The position numbers and the translations under genes are program-made. Positions 23,194-35,050 of a stretch of DNA of 64,000 nt are shown in pieces. Position 1 is the first letter of the stretch. Each line of letters opens with the position of its first letter. A model generated the notes under the pieces. The model searched no databases. It saw only the letters and a list, made by a program, of their open reading frames with translations, and was not told the origin of the DNA. The stretch covers positions 83,082,001 to 83,146,000 of the forward strand of contig CM077597.1 of the NCBI GenBank assembly GCA_039654915.1, written 5' to 3'. Source of the DNA: Aquilaria yunnanensis. Lineage: Eukaryota > Streptophyta > Magnoliopsida > Malvales > Thymelaeaceae.

Positions 23194-24954
23194 GGAAGTG
23201 AACCAATTAAGGGCAAAAGAACCAACTTTTTTATGCTGGTCATAAATAGTCCTTGAATGTATTTCAAAGGTAAGGGTGACTAGCACAAAAAGGTTCATAA
23301 GTTGTGTTTTGGGTTATGCTTTAAGCGAATTGAACTTTTTCTTATGTTGCATAGGAATGGTTCAATGAAGAAAAGATCTAAGATGATCATGAACAGTCTA
23401 ATTCTAAGAAGTATAGCCGACTAGTTTACAAGAGTTGCCAAGTGAAGAGAGATTGAGTTCTCTAAGCACTATAGCCTAGGGTAAGCAGGCTACAAAGCCA
23501 AGGATTATTTCAAGAGGCCCAATGTTGTAAGTGAAGGAAAGAAATGTGGTACACTAAGAACTTGCATTAAATGCAAAAGGTTAGAATTAAAGAATAAGAA
23601 CCATAAACCACAAGTCTAAGAACGGTGAAGTAACATTAGGGATGCAGTTCCTCAAAGAGGGGAGTCAATGAGTTTGGCACAATGGTTGAGGTTCAAGAGT
23701 TAAACTGAACCATGGAGACCAAAACGTAGTAACTAAACCCCTAAGACACTACAACCCGACATGGGAGTATAAGGGAGAACTGGATTATCACCAAGTGCCG
23801 TAAGGCTTAAAGGACAAGCCAAGTGAGTTTAAAAGAAAGGCGACTTAAGAAATTCAGAATTGAGACCTATTGACTGTTAAAGATACCCATAGTGCTAAGA
23901 TGAACTTTGAGTCCTAGGCATAGTCCTAGTAGTTTCTTTAGGCTCTGCGTGAATTAATATTGCTTATGGAGAGTGGACGTGACTTAGCAGTGTCTCGATT
24001 GCTAAGTAGTTCAAAACTTTAAATAGTGTAGCTAGTTCTATATTCAAAAGAACGAAGAAGGCTAGAAGCCATAAGGTTTAAGAGTACAGGCATAACTAGA
24101 GTCTAGAGGTTCTAACTAAGAGGATCCTTGAGATCTAAAATGAACCCTATGGTTGAAGGATCCCGGGAAGATTAAAGAGAATAGGCAGAGGTGTGACTAA
24201 AGTAAAATTGCCAAGTTAAGGTGTTGAATGACTGAGTAGCTCAAAGGTCAGTTGAATGGGACTTGAGAAGAAAAGTTCACAGTTAAAAGATTCAAGGTAA
24301 ACAAAGGTTAAGGTTCTTTTCAACATAAAAAGATTCGTGGAGCCTAAGGGGGTTGTAGGAGTCTTTGCTCCTTAAAGGGCAAACAAGGTACTGAAGTGGT
24401 TTAAGGGACTGAGTGGAGGTTAGTAAATGGCTAAGGATGACTGTTAGATAAGAAGGTGACCAAGAAAAAAAAATTCAAAACACAAGGGAAATTTGTTTAA
24501 GTTAAGGCAATTGAAACTACCTTATGACTCTAGAAGTTGAAGCTCGTTGAACATCAAGCTTGGATCACTATGTGCAAATAAAAGTGTCTCATAGTAAATA
24601 CATAGTAATTTTAATGGCCAAAGAGACTTTAAACACCTAAGAAAAGTGCGGGACTAGTGAAGTGCCAAGTGCGTCTTCCCCGGGCATAAATGGGTTGTAG
24701 AGCTCGGTCAATCCTAAGGGTGCAAAAATTTGGGGCTATGGTTGTATAAATCACATTAAGTAGCCACAACACTTAGTGCATAAGGATAGGCTAATGAGAT
24801 AATGACCCGAGAATGTGCCCACGTGTTGGGAAGTAAGGTATAGGTAGCAAAGTGGTCTTAAAGATGCCATAAGAATTGTAAGTCTCATTTAGCCATAGTT
24901 GTATACTAGGAGCACTCATGGGCAGCACTTAAGAAAGACTCCTATGGATTCCAT

Positions 24955-25880
24955 CGGCAAGAAGTTGTCTACCATTCTCGGCATTTTTTTTATTATTTAG
25001 TTGTTCAATCAGAGAAGTTGTTAATTAACTACAATGAATTAAAATTCTACAAGAAATAAAAATAAATATAGCCCAACAAAAATAAATAAATTAGATGAAT
25101 CAACAATCAATAAATATTATGCTTATATTCGAATCCACCTATAAATCCATTGCATTACTCTTATTTTGGTTTAATAGGCATATAGTCATCTTGGATCATA
25201 GATAACTCCTGAATCTAATTAACCCCTTTTTGAAGCTAGCTAACTCCTGTTCCCAAGTTGATTAATTCGAATCTCTTCCAAACCAAAACCTTTAAAAATG
25301 CATTACTAGTTCTTTGAGTATTCCTACTAGGTTTCACCCTAGTCCAGAGGTCTTACATTGATTTATCTCTAGGCTTGCATGCAATCTTTTTTACCCACAC
25401 GATGTTAAAATAAAAAATACAAGCAATTAACTTAACATGCCTGATATTAGACATTCACTTAATCAGCTAGCTTCTACCAATCCAATAATAAGAAAGCACA
25501 CGTGGAAAGAGTGAAAGAAACTATATGAAATTAAACCAAAATTACATTATGCTTGAGTAAGAATTTAGCCCATCATCCTAACAAAGAAACACCTCAAGAA
25601 GAAAAGGGAACTAGAAATCCAAGACTCAATCTCTGAACATCTTCTTATTCAAGAAATCCTTGCTCCGATGTGAATCAATTAGTGTTGATTATCAAAACTA
25701 CCTCCTGCAGCCTTCTATTATAAACCTTAAACTTTTTTTTTTCTTTTTTTGGCTTCTCTCCCTTTGTTTTTTTCCAAATTGCAGAATAACTTGTTCAGTG
25801 TTGGCTGGCAAAACACCTTACAGCCTTACTAAAATAAATTTGGCTAGCTTTCCCAATTGCATTTCCAAATTCTAAAAGTT
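24955..25880 (-). mobile_element. 3' LTR of a gag-only Athila-like element (left, truncated)
   Basis: Aligns with 27346-28120 from AGAAGTTGTCTACC onwards, including GAGAxGTTGTTAATTAACTAC and TATTTTGGTTTAATAGGCA. It lacks about 130 bases that the right LTR has at its inner end. Boundaries are approximate because no target duplication was found. Confidence 0.65.
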
Positions 25881-27060
25881 GATTGTTGGTTTCTTAATAA
25901 TGATTCTATAGCCTCAAACTGATACTCAAAACTTTGGGTGTGCTTGTTTGACAACTCTTGCACATTTTGTCATCTTTCTTATAGTGGTGGTGGTCTAGGT
26001 TGAAAGCTAGGTGGTTGTTGTCTTAAATTAGTCTAAAAAAACTTTGGGTGGTTCCTCTAACCTAGATTATATGTATTGTTGTATCGATTATACCTATTCA
26101 AGTTTTCTCATCCAATTATATGTTTCTCAATGTTGACTAGAGTGGTCTTCTCCAAATGAATCACATTGCATTACTATATCTTGTCTCTTAGTAATAGGGA
26201 AACCATTAATTTTCTTAGAGAAAGGTTTCGCCTAAATAATCAATGCCAAAACTGCATCATAACTCTTGACTTGGTTTAATTCAGGAAAGAAATTGCCATG
26301 GTTAACAATTCAATACATTTCTTTAATAAGTTCCTAAGCTACTTCTGATGTTTTATTATTCAGAGTACCACCTGCTGCTACATCAATCATCTCCTCAGAA
26401 GGATAATTCAATCCATTGTAAAACGTTTGAACTTGCAACCAAGTGGCCAATCCATGGTGTTGGCACTTTCTTAATAAATCTTTGAATCTTTTCTAGGTCT
26501 CTTACAGCGTCACTAAATATAACTGAATAAAAGCAAAAATGTCATTATAGAGCCTTACAATCTTAGCTAGAGGAAAATACTTTATCATAAACCTTTCAAC
26601 AATGGCATTCCAAGAGCCAATAGGGCCTTTCAAAAGCAAGGTATACCATTGATTTACTTTTCCTATCAATGAGAATAGAAATAACCTCATTTAAATACTA
26701 TATTCATTAGCTTCAATAACCTTAAACGTATCATGTCTTCAAGAAACTAGCAGTATGAGCATTTGGATCCTCATCCACCAAGCCATCAAATTGAACACTA
26801 TTCTAAACCATCTGAATATTGTTTGGCTTAATTTGAAAATTGTTATCATGGATAGTAGTCCATTTAAGTGATTGTTTACCATAATCAGAAATAGTCCGAA
26901 CTGGATTCTGTTCATCCATGATCAACTGATCTCAAATTTCTCTTTCTTGATCAACTTCAAGAGGTAGTGCCTCTAACTCAATACTCCATATATGGTGAGG
27001 TCTCATTAAAGTTTTTTCAATTTTTAGATCAATATTCTGAACTTCACTTTGATTACTTGG
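25880..27060 (-). pseudogene. Ty3/gypsy (Athila-like) gag relic
   Basis: Minus-strand frames broken by stops read as a plant Athila/Tat-type Gag, the structural protein that would form virus-like particles around element RNA. Recognisable parts in order: the retrotrans_gag core near 26690-26502 (LFLFSLIGKVNQWYTLL then GSWNAIVERFMIKYFP), a block near 26440-26380 (VQTFYNGLNYPSEEMIDVAA) and the C-terminal NNTYNLG-stop-RNHPKFF near 26085-26030, which matches the usual NTYNPGWRNHPNFSW. There is no protease, reverse transcriptase or integrase between it and the left LTR, so the element is gag-only. Stops in all segments show that it is dead. Confidence 0.75.
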
Positions 27061-27194
27061 TGTCGAGCACTAATTCTCGTATCATAAAATAAAAAGAAAT
27101 TAACAAATAAAGAAAACATAAAAAACACAAAAACACAAAAGTAAATGAAAAACATTAATAAAAATCAAAATTTAAAGTAGTAGTCTTAACTATG

Positions 27195-27212
27195 TCCCCA
27201 ACAACGATGCCA
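27195..27212 (-). other. Primer binding site, tRNA-Asp type, diverged
   Basis: The minus strand reads TGGCATCGTTGTTGGGGA. The tRNA-Asp-complementary site of many Athila-type elements is TGGCGCCGTTGCCGGGGA, so most positions agree. It lies between the gag relic and the right LTR, as expected for a minus-strand element. Confidence 0.7.
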
Positions 27213-27214
27213 AA

Positions 27215-28120
27215 AACTTGATGGCTCCCAAACTACACTAACAAAAATATTTAATTGTAAACCCTGAATGATATGGAACCTTTAAGGCACATCTACCTAC
27301 CACACTAACATAGCATATGGTAAGCATCAAGGTCATGTTCCAAATGAATGAAGTTGTCTACCCTACTCAACTTTTTTTTATTACTTGTCTAATTAATTAG
27401 AGAGGTTGTTAATTAACTACTATGAATTAAACTGCTGCAGTAAATAAAAATAAATAAGAAAGCAAACTCAATGTATCAACAATCAATGCAGGCCATGCTT
27501 AGATTTGAATCCTTAATAAATCTATTACACTACTGCTATTTTGGTTTAATAGGCAAATAGTCATCTTGGACCATGGAAAACTCTTGAATTAGATTAACTC
27601 CTCCCTCGAGGTTGCTAACCATTATTCCCAAGTTGATTGATTGGAATTTCTCTCTAATCAAAACCCCCCAAAAATGCATTGCTAGTTCTTTGAATCTCAC
27701 TAGTAAGTTTGACCCTAGTCCAGAGGTCTTATGTTGGTCCAGCTCAAGACTCGTATACAATCCTTTCTACTCATATGGCAATCCAATCAAACATACAAAC
27801 GGATTAATTAAAATGCTCAAAATCAAACATTGAATTAATAGGCTAGCTTTTACCAATTCAACAACAACAAAGCACACATGGTTAGATCACAAAAAATGAT
27901 ATTAAATTAAACCAAAATATTCATAAAAATAATATCATCCTAAGGTTCATCAACTCTAAGCATGAGTTGGAATTTGGCTTATTATCCCAATGAAGTAATA
28001 GAACAAGAGCAAAAGAAAACCAAAGAAATCCTAATAGTAAAAATGCCTATAAACTTCTACTATGAACCTTGAACCTCTTTTTCTCTTTTTGGCTACTCCT
28101 TCTCTATTTTTCCAAACGGT
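27215..28120 (-). mobile_element. 5' LTR of the gag-only Athila-like element (right)
   Basis: Inner end TGATGG at about 27219, next to the primer site. Similarity to the left LTR runs to about 28120. The outer end is not clear. A short local repeat (AAATCCTAATAGTA at about 28026 and 28134) sits at the edge and may be a template-switch product. Confidence 0.65.
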
Positions 28121-28370
28121 AGAAAAATCTAAAGAAAATCCTAATAGTAGTTGAATATGGTCACAAGCATGGTTGTGTCTCACGTCTGGATGCAAAAATT
28201 CATGAAATTGTTAATGAAACAGTTCTAGACACAAGGGTGATAACAAACATGGATGTCTTTGCTCAATCACGAGCTATTAAAAAAAAGAAGGCAGTATATT
28301 TGACTTACTCATAAGATGCTCCCACTTCTTTCTATAACTTTTAGGGGCTCATGAGATTTGGTATGGTGAG
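28121..28370. other. Unassigned short stretch
   Basis: AT-rich, without gene or repeat relation recognised inside the window. Confidence 0.3.
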
Positions 28371-29290
28371 AAAGAAGATGTGAAAGTGTGGGAGAGAGAA
28401 AGTGAGGGGCTTCGACTCCAACAAATGGTCTGATAAGTGGTTTTCACATATTATCCCACAGAAAAAGGACATGAAAAAACCTGGCAAATTATTTTGGTTG
28501 TCGTGTACTGCAGTCACGCTACATGCTTGCAGAAGTTCAACTTTTGATTTGTTGAGCATCAAGTAGGGCAAAGTGGTGCCTATAGAAAGAGATCCATCTG
28601 GTGAAAGGTGTTTACATGTTGGAAGAATTTTGGTGTTAATGTGTGGTCGATCGTCGAAATTGTCAAAAATAATTTTGGCTCACTAGTTACTTAGAATTAG
28701 TAAATTTATAGTTAGGCAGTGAAAACCAGGTCAAATCCCAAAGAATTTATTCGAAAGCATCTTGTCAGAAAGTCGAAATAAAAGATCAAAGGGTTTTTTT
28801 GAATTGATTGCTAAAATAAATTAACTGTAGAATTAAAATAAAATTAAACAATACTAAAAATGCTCAGTTCATAACTAATTATCCATTCCAGTTACACAGT
28901 TAATCATTGAAGAATAATATTTCTTCAATCCAAGCAAATAAACAAGGCTCTCTTTAAAGCTAAAAAGAACCCAAAGAATTCTGCAGTTAAATTAATCAGA
29001 AAAAAGATTTAGATTAGTTTTTTAATTTTGAGTAACTAGATATTAAAAAGTAATTTTTAATAAAATCAAAATTAGCCTTTAGAACGATGAACCAAAAAGT
29101 TTATTTCAGGAAATAATCTAAAAGCTTTAACAATTTAACCAATTTTACTTCTCTTACATCAACTAACTAGAAATAAAAACAATCTCCAGTTAAATTCGTT
29201 TTGCTTCGAATCAAATTCTTCACCTAAGCAGTTTAAAAGAAAACCAACCAAGTTTGCAATTGTAGAATGAATTCCGCAAGCAAGAAAAGG
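28371..29290 (+). repeat. Shortened relic of the LINE ORF1/spacer block
   Basis: Matches 1213-2809 but lacks 671 bases (equivalent to 1271-1941). The deletion endpoints share ATGG, so it looks microhomology-mediated. It removes the RRM and most of the LINE ORF1 relic. The right end continues past AAGGT without the CACTA element, giving the empty site. Confidence 0.8.
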
Positions 29291-30292
29291 TAAATCAATC
29301 ACAATAAATCTGAACCACAAATAAGTAAATACTTGAATTTAAAGAAAAATTCAATAAGCAAAATTAATTCTCACAACTGATTTTGGTGATGGAAATCATC
29401 CCTATAACCGAACCAGAAAACAACCCAGCCATGTTTGAATGAAAAAGCAATGCAAAGAAGAAATCCCAAAAGACCAGCCCTGGCTTTTTAAAGTTCTATC
29501 CACCTAAGAGAAGTTCAAGCTTAATAGGATATCTCTTTAATTTGGCAAATTCTCTTTGCGTTTCAAGTTGGGACGCATTCAATTATCCCTTAGTAGTTGG
29601 ACATGGTGGGAGTCCCAAATGGGGCTGACTCTTCTCTCCAGCTTCATTCGGACATTTTATCGAACACCTTTTGCGCTCCAAGTTCCTGGGGAGCTAGCTG
29701 CCTTATTTGTGCGTTGCTTTCCGCTTGAACATGTAAAACCAGCTCCCAACATAATTTAGGATGCTAAAGACTCAGTTGTTGCTCTTTTATTGTCACGAAT
29801 AAATGCACAAGAGACGAAAGCTGCTAGTCCATAATGAGCACTAATTCGGATAGCAAGCAAACTGGAGCAATTAAATTGCTAAAAGCCTTCAATTGATGCT
29901 TCAATCTTGATTGGAAGTAGCGAATTGAACAAACCAAAAAAAATGAGATAACAAGCCGTAGTGGAAGAGCTCCAAGAACGAGAAAAATGGCTGGTGCTAA
30001 AAAACAAAGTTAGACTTTACTTCTCCTTTGCTCCAAACACACCGTTTGTTTACTTCCGTTAAAATTGAACAAATCCAAATGGTTGTATTCTTGCTCCCTT
30101 CAAAACACAAAGTACCATTATTAATCCCCATAAAGTTAACAAATCAAAACAAAACCGAAGAAAATTATTGCATAAATATGTGTAAATTATGGATTAATCA
30201 ACATGTGAGATGAATTTCATTTCTACTGTAGTCCAGTTAAAAGTTAATGATAAAATTGTTAATGTTAGAGCTTTTGTAAAGCCTACTTTAAA
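29291..30292. other. Spacer, no gene seen
   Basis: Mixed-composition sequence. A 67-codon frame at 29556-29759 has no recognisable domain. It presumably continues the host sequence into which the CACTA element inserted in the other copy. Confidence 0.4.
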
Positions 30293-30297
30293 AGGTG

Positions 30298-30774
30298 TGT
30301 TGATTTTTTGGAATTGGTTTAGTTGATATTTGGGATAGTTGGAATAGTTGGAAAATAATTTGGAATAGTTGAAGAACGAAATTTGTGATTTAAAAATAGG
30401 GAAAGGATTTAATTGAAAGGATTATTTTTATTGATGGTGGAAAGGAGGAGCACAAGGTTTGTTAGGCCACCATAGGGGTTTGCTCCCCCAAGCCTTATTT
30501 ATACTAGTTTCTACCGATTCTCCAGGTCAGCTCCAGCTTGATTTTTTTTAGGCTAAACCACTCCTAGCCACAACTTTATAGAATTTTCTACATTCTAGCG
30601 CACATCTTTGACTATTTTCACTTTTTCTAGATTTCTCTTACAAAATATCTCTTAATTTAATTATTATCTTTTCTCTATATTTTATCTAGGATACATCTGG
30701 GCTTTCTTAAGCACCAAGTAATCCCAGAATTTTCTTGATTTTTCTTTTTTTAAATTTGCATCAATATTTTAATA
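30298..30774 (-). repeat. 3' LTR of the copia element
   Basis: 477 bp. On minus it begins TATTAAAATA (usual TGTTAAAATA) directly after the polypurine tract and ends ATCAACA. Confidence 0.88.
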
Positions 30775-30799
30775 CTCCTTCTTGATGCAAATTTGTTGA

Positions 30800-33460
30800 A
30801 CTCCAAGCTTGGTTCATAAATACTTGAACTTTGTTCTTGGAAGTGCCTTGGTCAAGATGTCTGCAACTTGCTCTTCCTTTGTGCAGTGTTCCAGCTTAAT
30901 CTCATTATTTGCTAATGCCTCCCTGATAGAGTGATATTTTATTACGGTGTGTTTTGTGCAACTATGATAGGCCGGAATCTTTTTCATGCTTATGGCTGAC
31001 TTGTTGTCACATAAAATCTTTGTTGGCTCTTTTCACGACTCAATTATGTCTACTAGAATACGTCGTAGCCATGTAGCTTGATTTGTGGTTCCTACAGCTA
31101 CTACATATTCTACTTCTACAAATGATTGTTACACAGAGTCTTGCTTCTTTGACGACCATGAGAAGAATCTTGATCCGAGTGTAAATCAATAGCCAGATGT
31201 GCTTTTTAGGTCATCCACTGATCCTCCCTAATCACTGTCTGTATACCCAAGCAGTCTTAAGTTGGCAGTCGACAAGAACCATATTCTAAAATCCTTACTT
31301 CCTTGGAGATACCTGACTATTCTCCTAGTAGCTCCATAATGGATCTCGCTTGGCTCTTGCATGAAGCTTGATAGTAGGCTTGCTGCGTACATTATGTCTA
31401 GTCTCATAGCTGTTAGATATAGTAGGCTTCCAATCAAACTTTTGTAGTGACAGGCATTCACTTTTCCAAAGTTGTCTTTTTTTTCTGTAGTTTTTAATTT
31501 GCAACTATAGGAGTGGTGATGAACTTATAGTGGTCCATCTTGAACTTCTTCAAGAGGTTTTTTGTGTATTTCTTTTGTGATATGAATATTCATTCTTCTT
31601 TCCAACTTACCTTGATCTTGAAAAAGTAAAGCATTAAACCCAAGTCGTTCATTTCAAACATCTTCATCATGTCTTCTTTGAAGTCTTCAATCATACTTTC
31701 GTTGTTCCCTGTGTAAATCAAATCATCTACATATAAAGAAACAATGAGAGTGTTTTTACCTTGAGTCTTTATATAGAGCATTGGTTCACTCAAGCTTTTC
31801 CTGAATCCTTGATTGGCGAAGTATCCGTTGATGCGGCTGTACCAAGCTTGTGGTGCTTGCTTTAACCCGTATGGGGCATTTTTTCGATCTTTTGTTTATC
31901 CCAATTTCAGGATGCTTCTTCATTGAACTCCACGTTACGGCTTATTGTCAACTTCTTTGTCTATAGATTATAGATTCTGTATCCTTTTGATTGTGTGCTA
32001 TAGCCCATAAAAATTCCTCTTTCACTCTTGTTGTCGAGCTTACCTCTTTTTTCTTGTGGAACATTGATGTAGTATATGCTGCCAAAGACTCTGAGATGTT
32101 TGGCTGAAGGCCTTCATCCACTATATTCTTCAATTGGTGTCTTGCCATCTGCGGCCCTGGTTGGACACCTGTTAAGTATATAAGCAACAGTGTAGACAGC
32201 TTTTGTTGAAAATGTTTTTGGCAAGCCCTTTTCTGCTAGCATTGACCTCGCCATCTCCATCACAGTTCTATTATTTCTTTTAGATACACCATTTTGTTCT
32301 CGTGCATAATCGATGGTGAGTTGTCAATCAACTCCATCCTCTTTGCAGAACTTGTCAAATTCTCTTGATGTGTACTCTTTTCCTCTATCACTTCTCAAGA
32401 TCATGATGTGATGACCACTTTGTTTCTTCAGAAGATGCTTCAATTTTTTGAATATTCCAAATACTTTTGACCATTTTTTCATGAAATAAACCCAAGTCAT
32501 TATACTGAAATCATCAGTGAAGAGAATGAAGTACCTATTTTTGTTTAGAGTGATTGTCCTCATCAGCCCGCATAGGTTTATATGAATCAGCTCTAATGGC
32601 TTCTTGGCTCTCCAAGAAGCTTCAGATGGAAATGGTTGTCTGTGTTGTTTCCCGAGCAGACAGCTTCACATGTATCTCTTATAACTTCTATTTTCGGTAG
32701 GTCATTGATTATGTTTTTTTGCTGAAGAGTCTTCAACCGTTGAAAGTTAAAATGACCGAACCTTTTATGCCATAGCCAAGAATCATTCTCTTGTGCTTTC
32801 ATGGCAGTTTGAGTTGTGTACCTCCATTGAATAGGAAAGTTTCTTCTGTTCATCTTGATCTTAGCGATGATTAGATTCTTGTCCTCCTTATCATAGATGG
32901 TGCAGTAGTCTTCTTCAAAGTGGAATGTATATCCATGCTCCATCATCTGGCCAACGCTTAGTAGATTTTCTGCCAAATTAGGAACCCATAGAACATCATG
33001 TATGTAGCATGTACCTTTCTTTGTTTGGACCGTTACAGTGCCTTTTCCCATGATCTTGATTGATTTTTTTTCGACTAGTTGTACCCTTGAATTGTAGTTG
33101 GTGTCTAGTTTGCAGAATACCTCTTGATTTGGTGTCATGTGATTTCTACAAGCATTGCTTATTAGCCACAGATTCTTGCTTTCTTCAATTGCAGCTTGGC
33201 AAACATAGAAGATGTTTTCTTCATCTTCTTGCTCCTTGGAATAGCTAGCTTGATGATTTTTACTTCCATTGGAGTAACAGTCTATCTCCACATGCTTGAA
33301 CCTTTTGCAATTGCGGCATTTTGGTTGTCCTTGGAACCAACAATCTTTCTCCAAGTGGTTAGCTTTTTTGCGAATTCCACATGGAGGATTTGTTGATTTC
33401 CTTAAATTATCTCTTTGATGAGAATTTCTGGTTGATATTTTCTTGTTACTTTTGAATTTT
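30800..33460 (-). pseudogene. Copia pol relic (PR-IN-RT-RH)
   Basis: Decayed polyprotein. After a zinc knuckle (CRNCKRFKHVEIDC), the protease site at about 33168 reads WLISNACRNHM where functional copies have WLIDSG or similar, so the catalytic Asp is lost. The GAG-pre-integrase motif WLWHKRFGH is at about 32780. The integrase core has FTDDF and RSDRGKEYTS (32563-32324) and then broken frames. Reverse transcriptase YVDD lies at about 31733-31722 (LYVDDLIYTGNN), followed by the conserved ML-type region. The RT/RNase H junction (31461-31228) reads CHYKSLIGSLLYLT and GYTDSD, then stop. RNase H words LCDNKSAISM and ADILTKALP follow near 31000-30830. Many stops and shifts are present. The role in live elements is processing, cDNA synthesis and integration. 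Confidence 0.88.
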
Positions 33461-33465
33461 TGAGA

Positions 33466-34126
33466 CTAATTCGTGGACTGAAAGGTACTCTCAGATGGAT
33501 CTTCATGATGCTTGTCCAACCTCTTTTCTCTCGCTTCAAGTGAGCCTATGAGTTCGGACACAAATAATGTTGATAGATCTTTTGTTTCTTCAATCACAAA
33601 GATTATTAATTTAAATTTCTCTTGGATAGAATTTAATATTTTCTCAATAATTTTGTGGTCCGGTATTTCCTTTTCATAAGCTTTCATTTGATTAACTATT
33701 TCAGTTAATCTAGAATAGTATTCATTTATTGTATCAGAATCTCTCATTTTTTTATTTTTGAATTCTCGTCTTAAACTTTGTAGTAGTACGGCACATACCT
33801 TGGAAGATCCTTGAAACTCCTCCTGCAAGATATCCCACACTTGCTTTGTGCTAGTTGCCTTGATGATTCTTGGAAAAATTGTATCTACCACCACTTGCCG
33901 TATGGTGAACAGTGCTCGTGTGTCCTTTGCCTCATCATCCTCCAACTTTGTGATTTGTGTCTTGTTTAATGTGGAAGTATCCTTAGGAATATTAATTCCT
34001 TTTTGAACAATATTCCACAATTTTTGAGACACAAAATAGGTCTTCATTTTAATGCTCCAATAATCATAGTTTTCACCGGAACAAAACCGGTAGAGGGATG
34101 GCTTAGTTGTTTTTGGAGGCAGCCAT
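33466..34126 (-). pseudogene. Copia gag relic
   Basis: A 193-codon open part (34047-33466) starts inside the usual N-terminus NYDYWSIKMKTY and contains the UBN2/gag core (KQVWDILQEEFQG, LRREFKNKKM, YYSRLTEIVNQM). The likely original start is the ATG at 34126 (MAASKNN), separated by a stop and a frameshift. After the stop at 33466 the first zinc knuckle is damaged: CGIRKKANHLEKDC has Arg in place of the second Cys. Gag would form the particle shell, but here it is broken. Confidence 0.85.
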
Positions 34127-34222
34127 CAGTGATGTATTTTTTTTTTTTGTTTATGGAGCTTATATGGAAAGCTTCGGTTGACCTACGCCCAAGTAAATGA
34201 CCAGATGAGGCTCTGATACAAC

Positions 34223-34684
34223 TATTGATTTTTTGCAATCGGTTTAGTTGGTATTTGGGATAGTTGGAATAGTTGGGAAATAATTTGAAATAGTTGAAGA
34301 ATGAAACTTGTGATTTAAAGATAGGGAAAGGACTTAATTGAAAGGATTTTGTTTATTGATGGTGGAAGGGAAAGGAGGAGTACAAGGTTTGTTAGGCCAC
34401 GCCCTATTTATACTAGTTTCTGCCGACTATCCAAGGGTCGGCTCAAGCTTTATTATTTTTGCGCTAAACCACTCTTAGCCACAACTTTATAGAAGTTTCT
34501 ACATTCTAGCCCACATCTTTGAGTATTTCCACTTTTTCTAGATTTCTCTTACAAAAAATCTCTTAATTTAATTATTATCTTTTCTCTAGATTTTATCTGG
34601 GATACATCTAGATTTTCTTAAGGACCAAGTAATTCCAGAATTTTCTTGATTTTTCTTTTTAAAATTTGCATGACTATTTTAATA
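34223..34684 (-). repeat. 5' LTR of the copia element
   Basis: 462 bp. Alignable along its length to 30298-30774, ending in TATTAAAATA on minus. The host side is AGGTG. Confidence 0.88.
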
Positions 34685-34689
34685 AGGTG

Positions 34690-35050
34690 ATTCAGCATAA
34701 TAAAAATTATGGCATTTGTTCCTCTGAATGAGAAGCTGATGGAGCATATTTGGAAAAATAAATAGTTTTCTCCATCGATTCCTTAACCAGCCCAAGCGCA
34801 AGCAACCCAAAAATAACGAAAATAACGGGAAAAACAAAACCTTTTAAGGTAGCACAAAAAGTTTTCTCTATCGATTCCTTAACTCATCATTGTATCTTCA
34901 CTAGAAATTATTTGCCGTAGTTCTTTTCCTTGTTTGGATGGTTCTCAAATCCGATACAGGGGTTCTAAATTGGACCTTGCGTTTTCTTTTCTAAATTGTT
35001 TTGGATTTATGTATCAGTTTTCAGCTGCCGTATTTTTGGCCCTCTCCTAA
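34690..35050. other. Short spacer with a direct repeat
   Basis: No gene. The words TAGTTTTCTCCATCGATTCC (34764) and AAGTTTTCTCTATCGATTCC (34860) repeat about 95 bases apart. Confidence 0.5.

Larger units (their letters stand above)
18926..24950 (+). mobile_element. Noncoding interior of the retroelement (LARD-like or decayed)
   Basis: About 3 kb of sequence after removal of the nested MITE (19966-20484) and solo LTR (20576-23193). It is relatively G-rich on the plus strand and has the texture of the LTR. No gag, protease, reverse transcriptase or integrase motif could be found in any frame. No second LTR is seen before the Athila-like element starts at about 24955. It is either a large retrotransposon derivative without genes or a fully decayed interior. 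Confidence 0.5.
30298..34684 (-). mobile_element. Complete but degenerate Ty1/copia retrotransposon
   Basis: 4387 bp flanked by the 5-bp target duplication AGGTG (30293-30297 and 34685-34689). Order on minus: 5' LTR 34684-34223, iMet-type primer site (TGTATCAGAGCC, about 34220-34208), gag, protease, integrase, reverse transcriptase, RNase H (the Ty1/copia order), polypurine AAGAAGGAG at about 30783-30775, 3' LTR 30774-30298. The two LTRs differ at roughly one base in ten in the part compared, plus an 18-base indel, so the insertion is old. Stops and frameshifts break all genes. Confidence 0.93.

Noticed and set aside
32593..33354. 253-codon open frame as a possible host gene for a zinc-knuckle protein.
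   Set aside because: Motif order and position inside a target-duplication-flanked LTR pair show that it is the copia gag end, protease and pre-integrase region.
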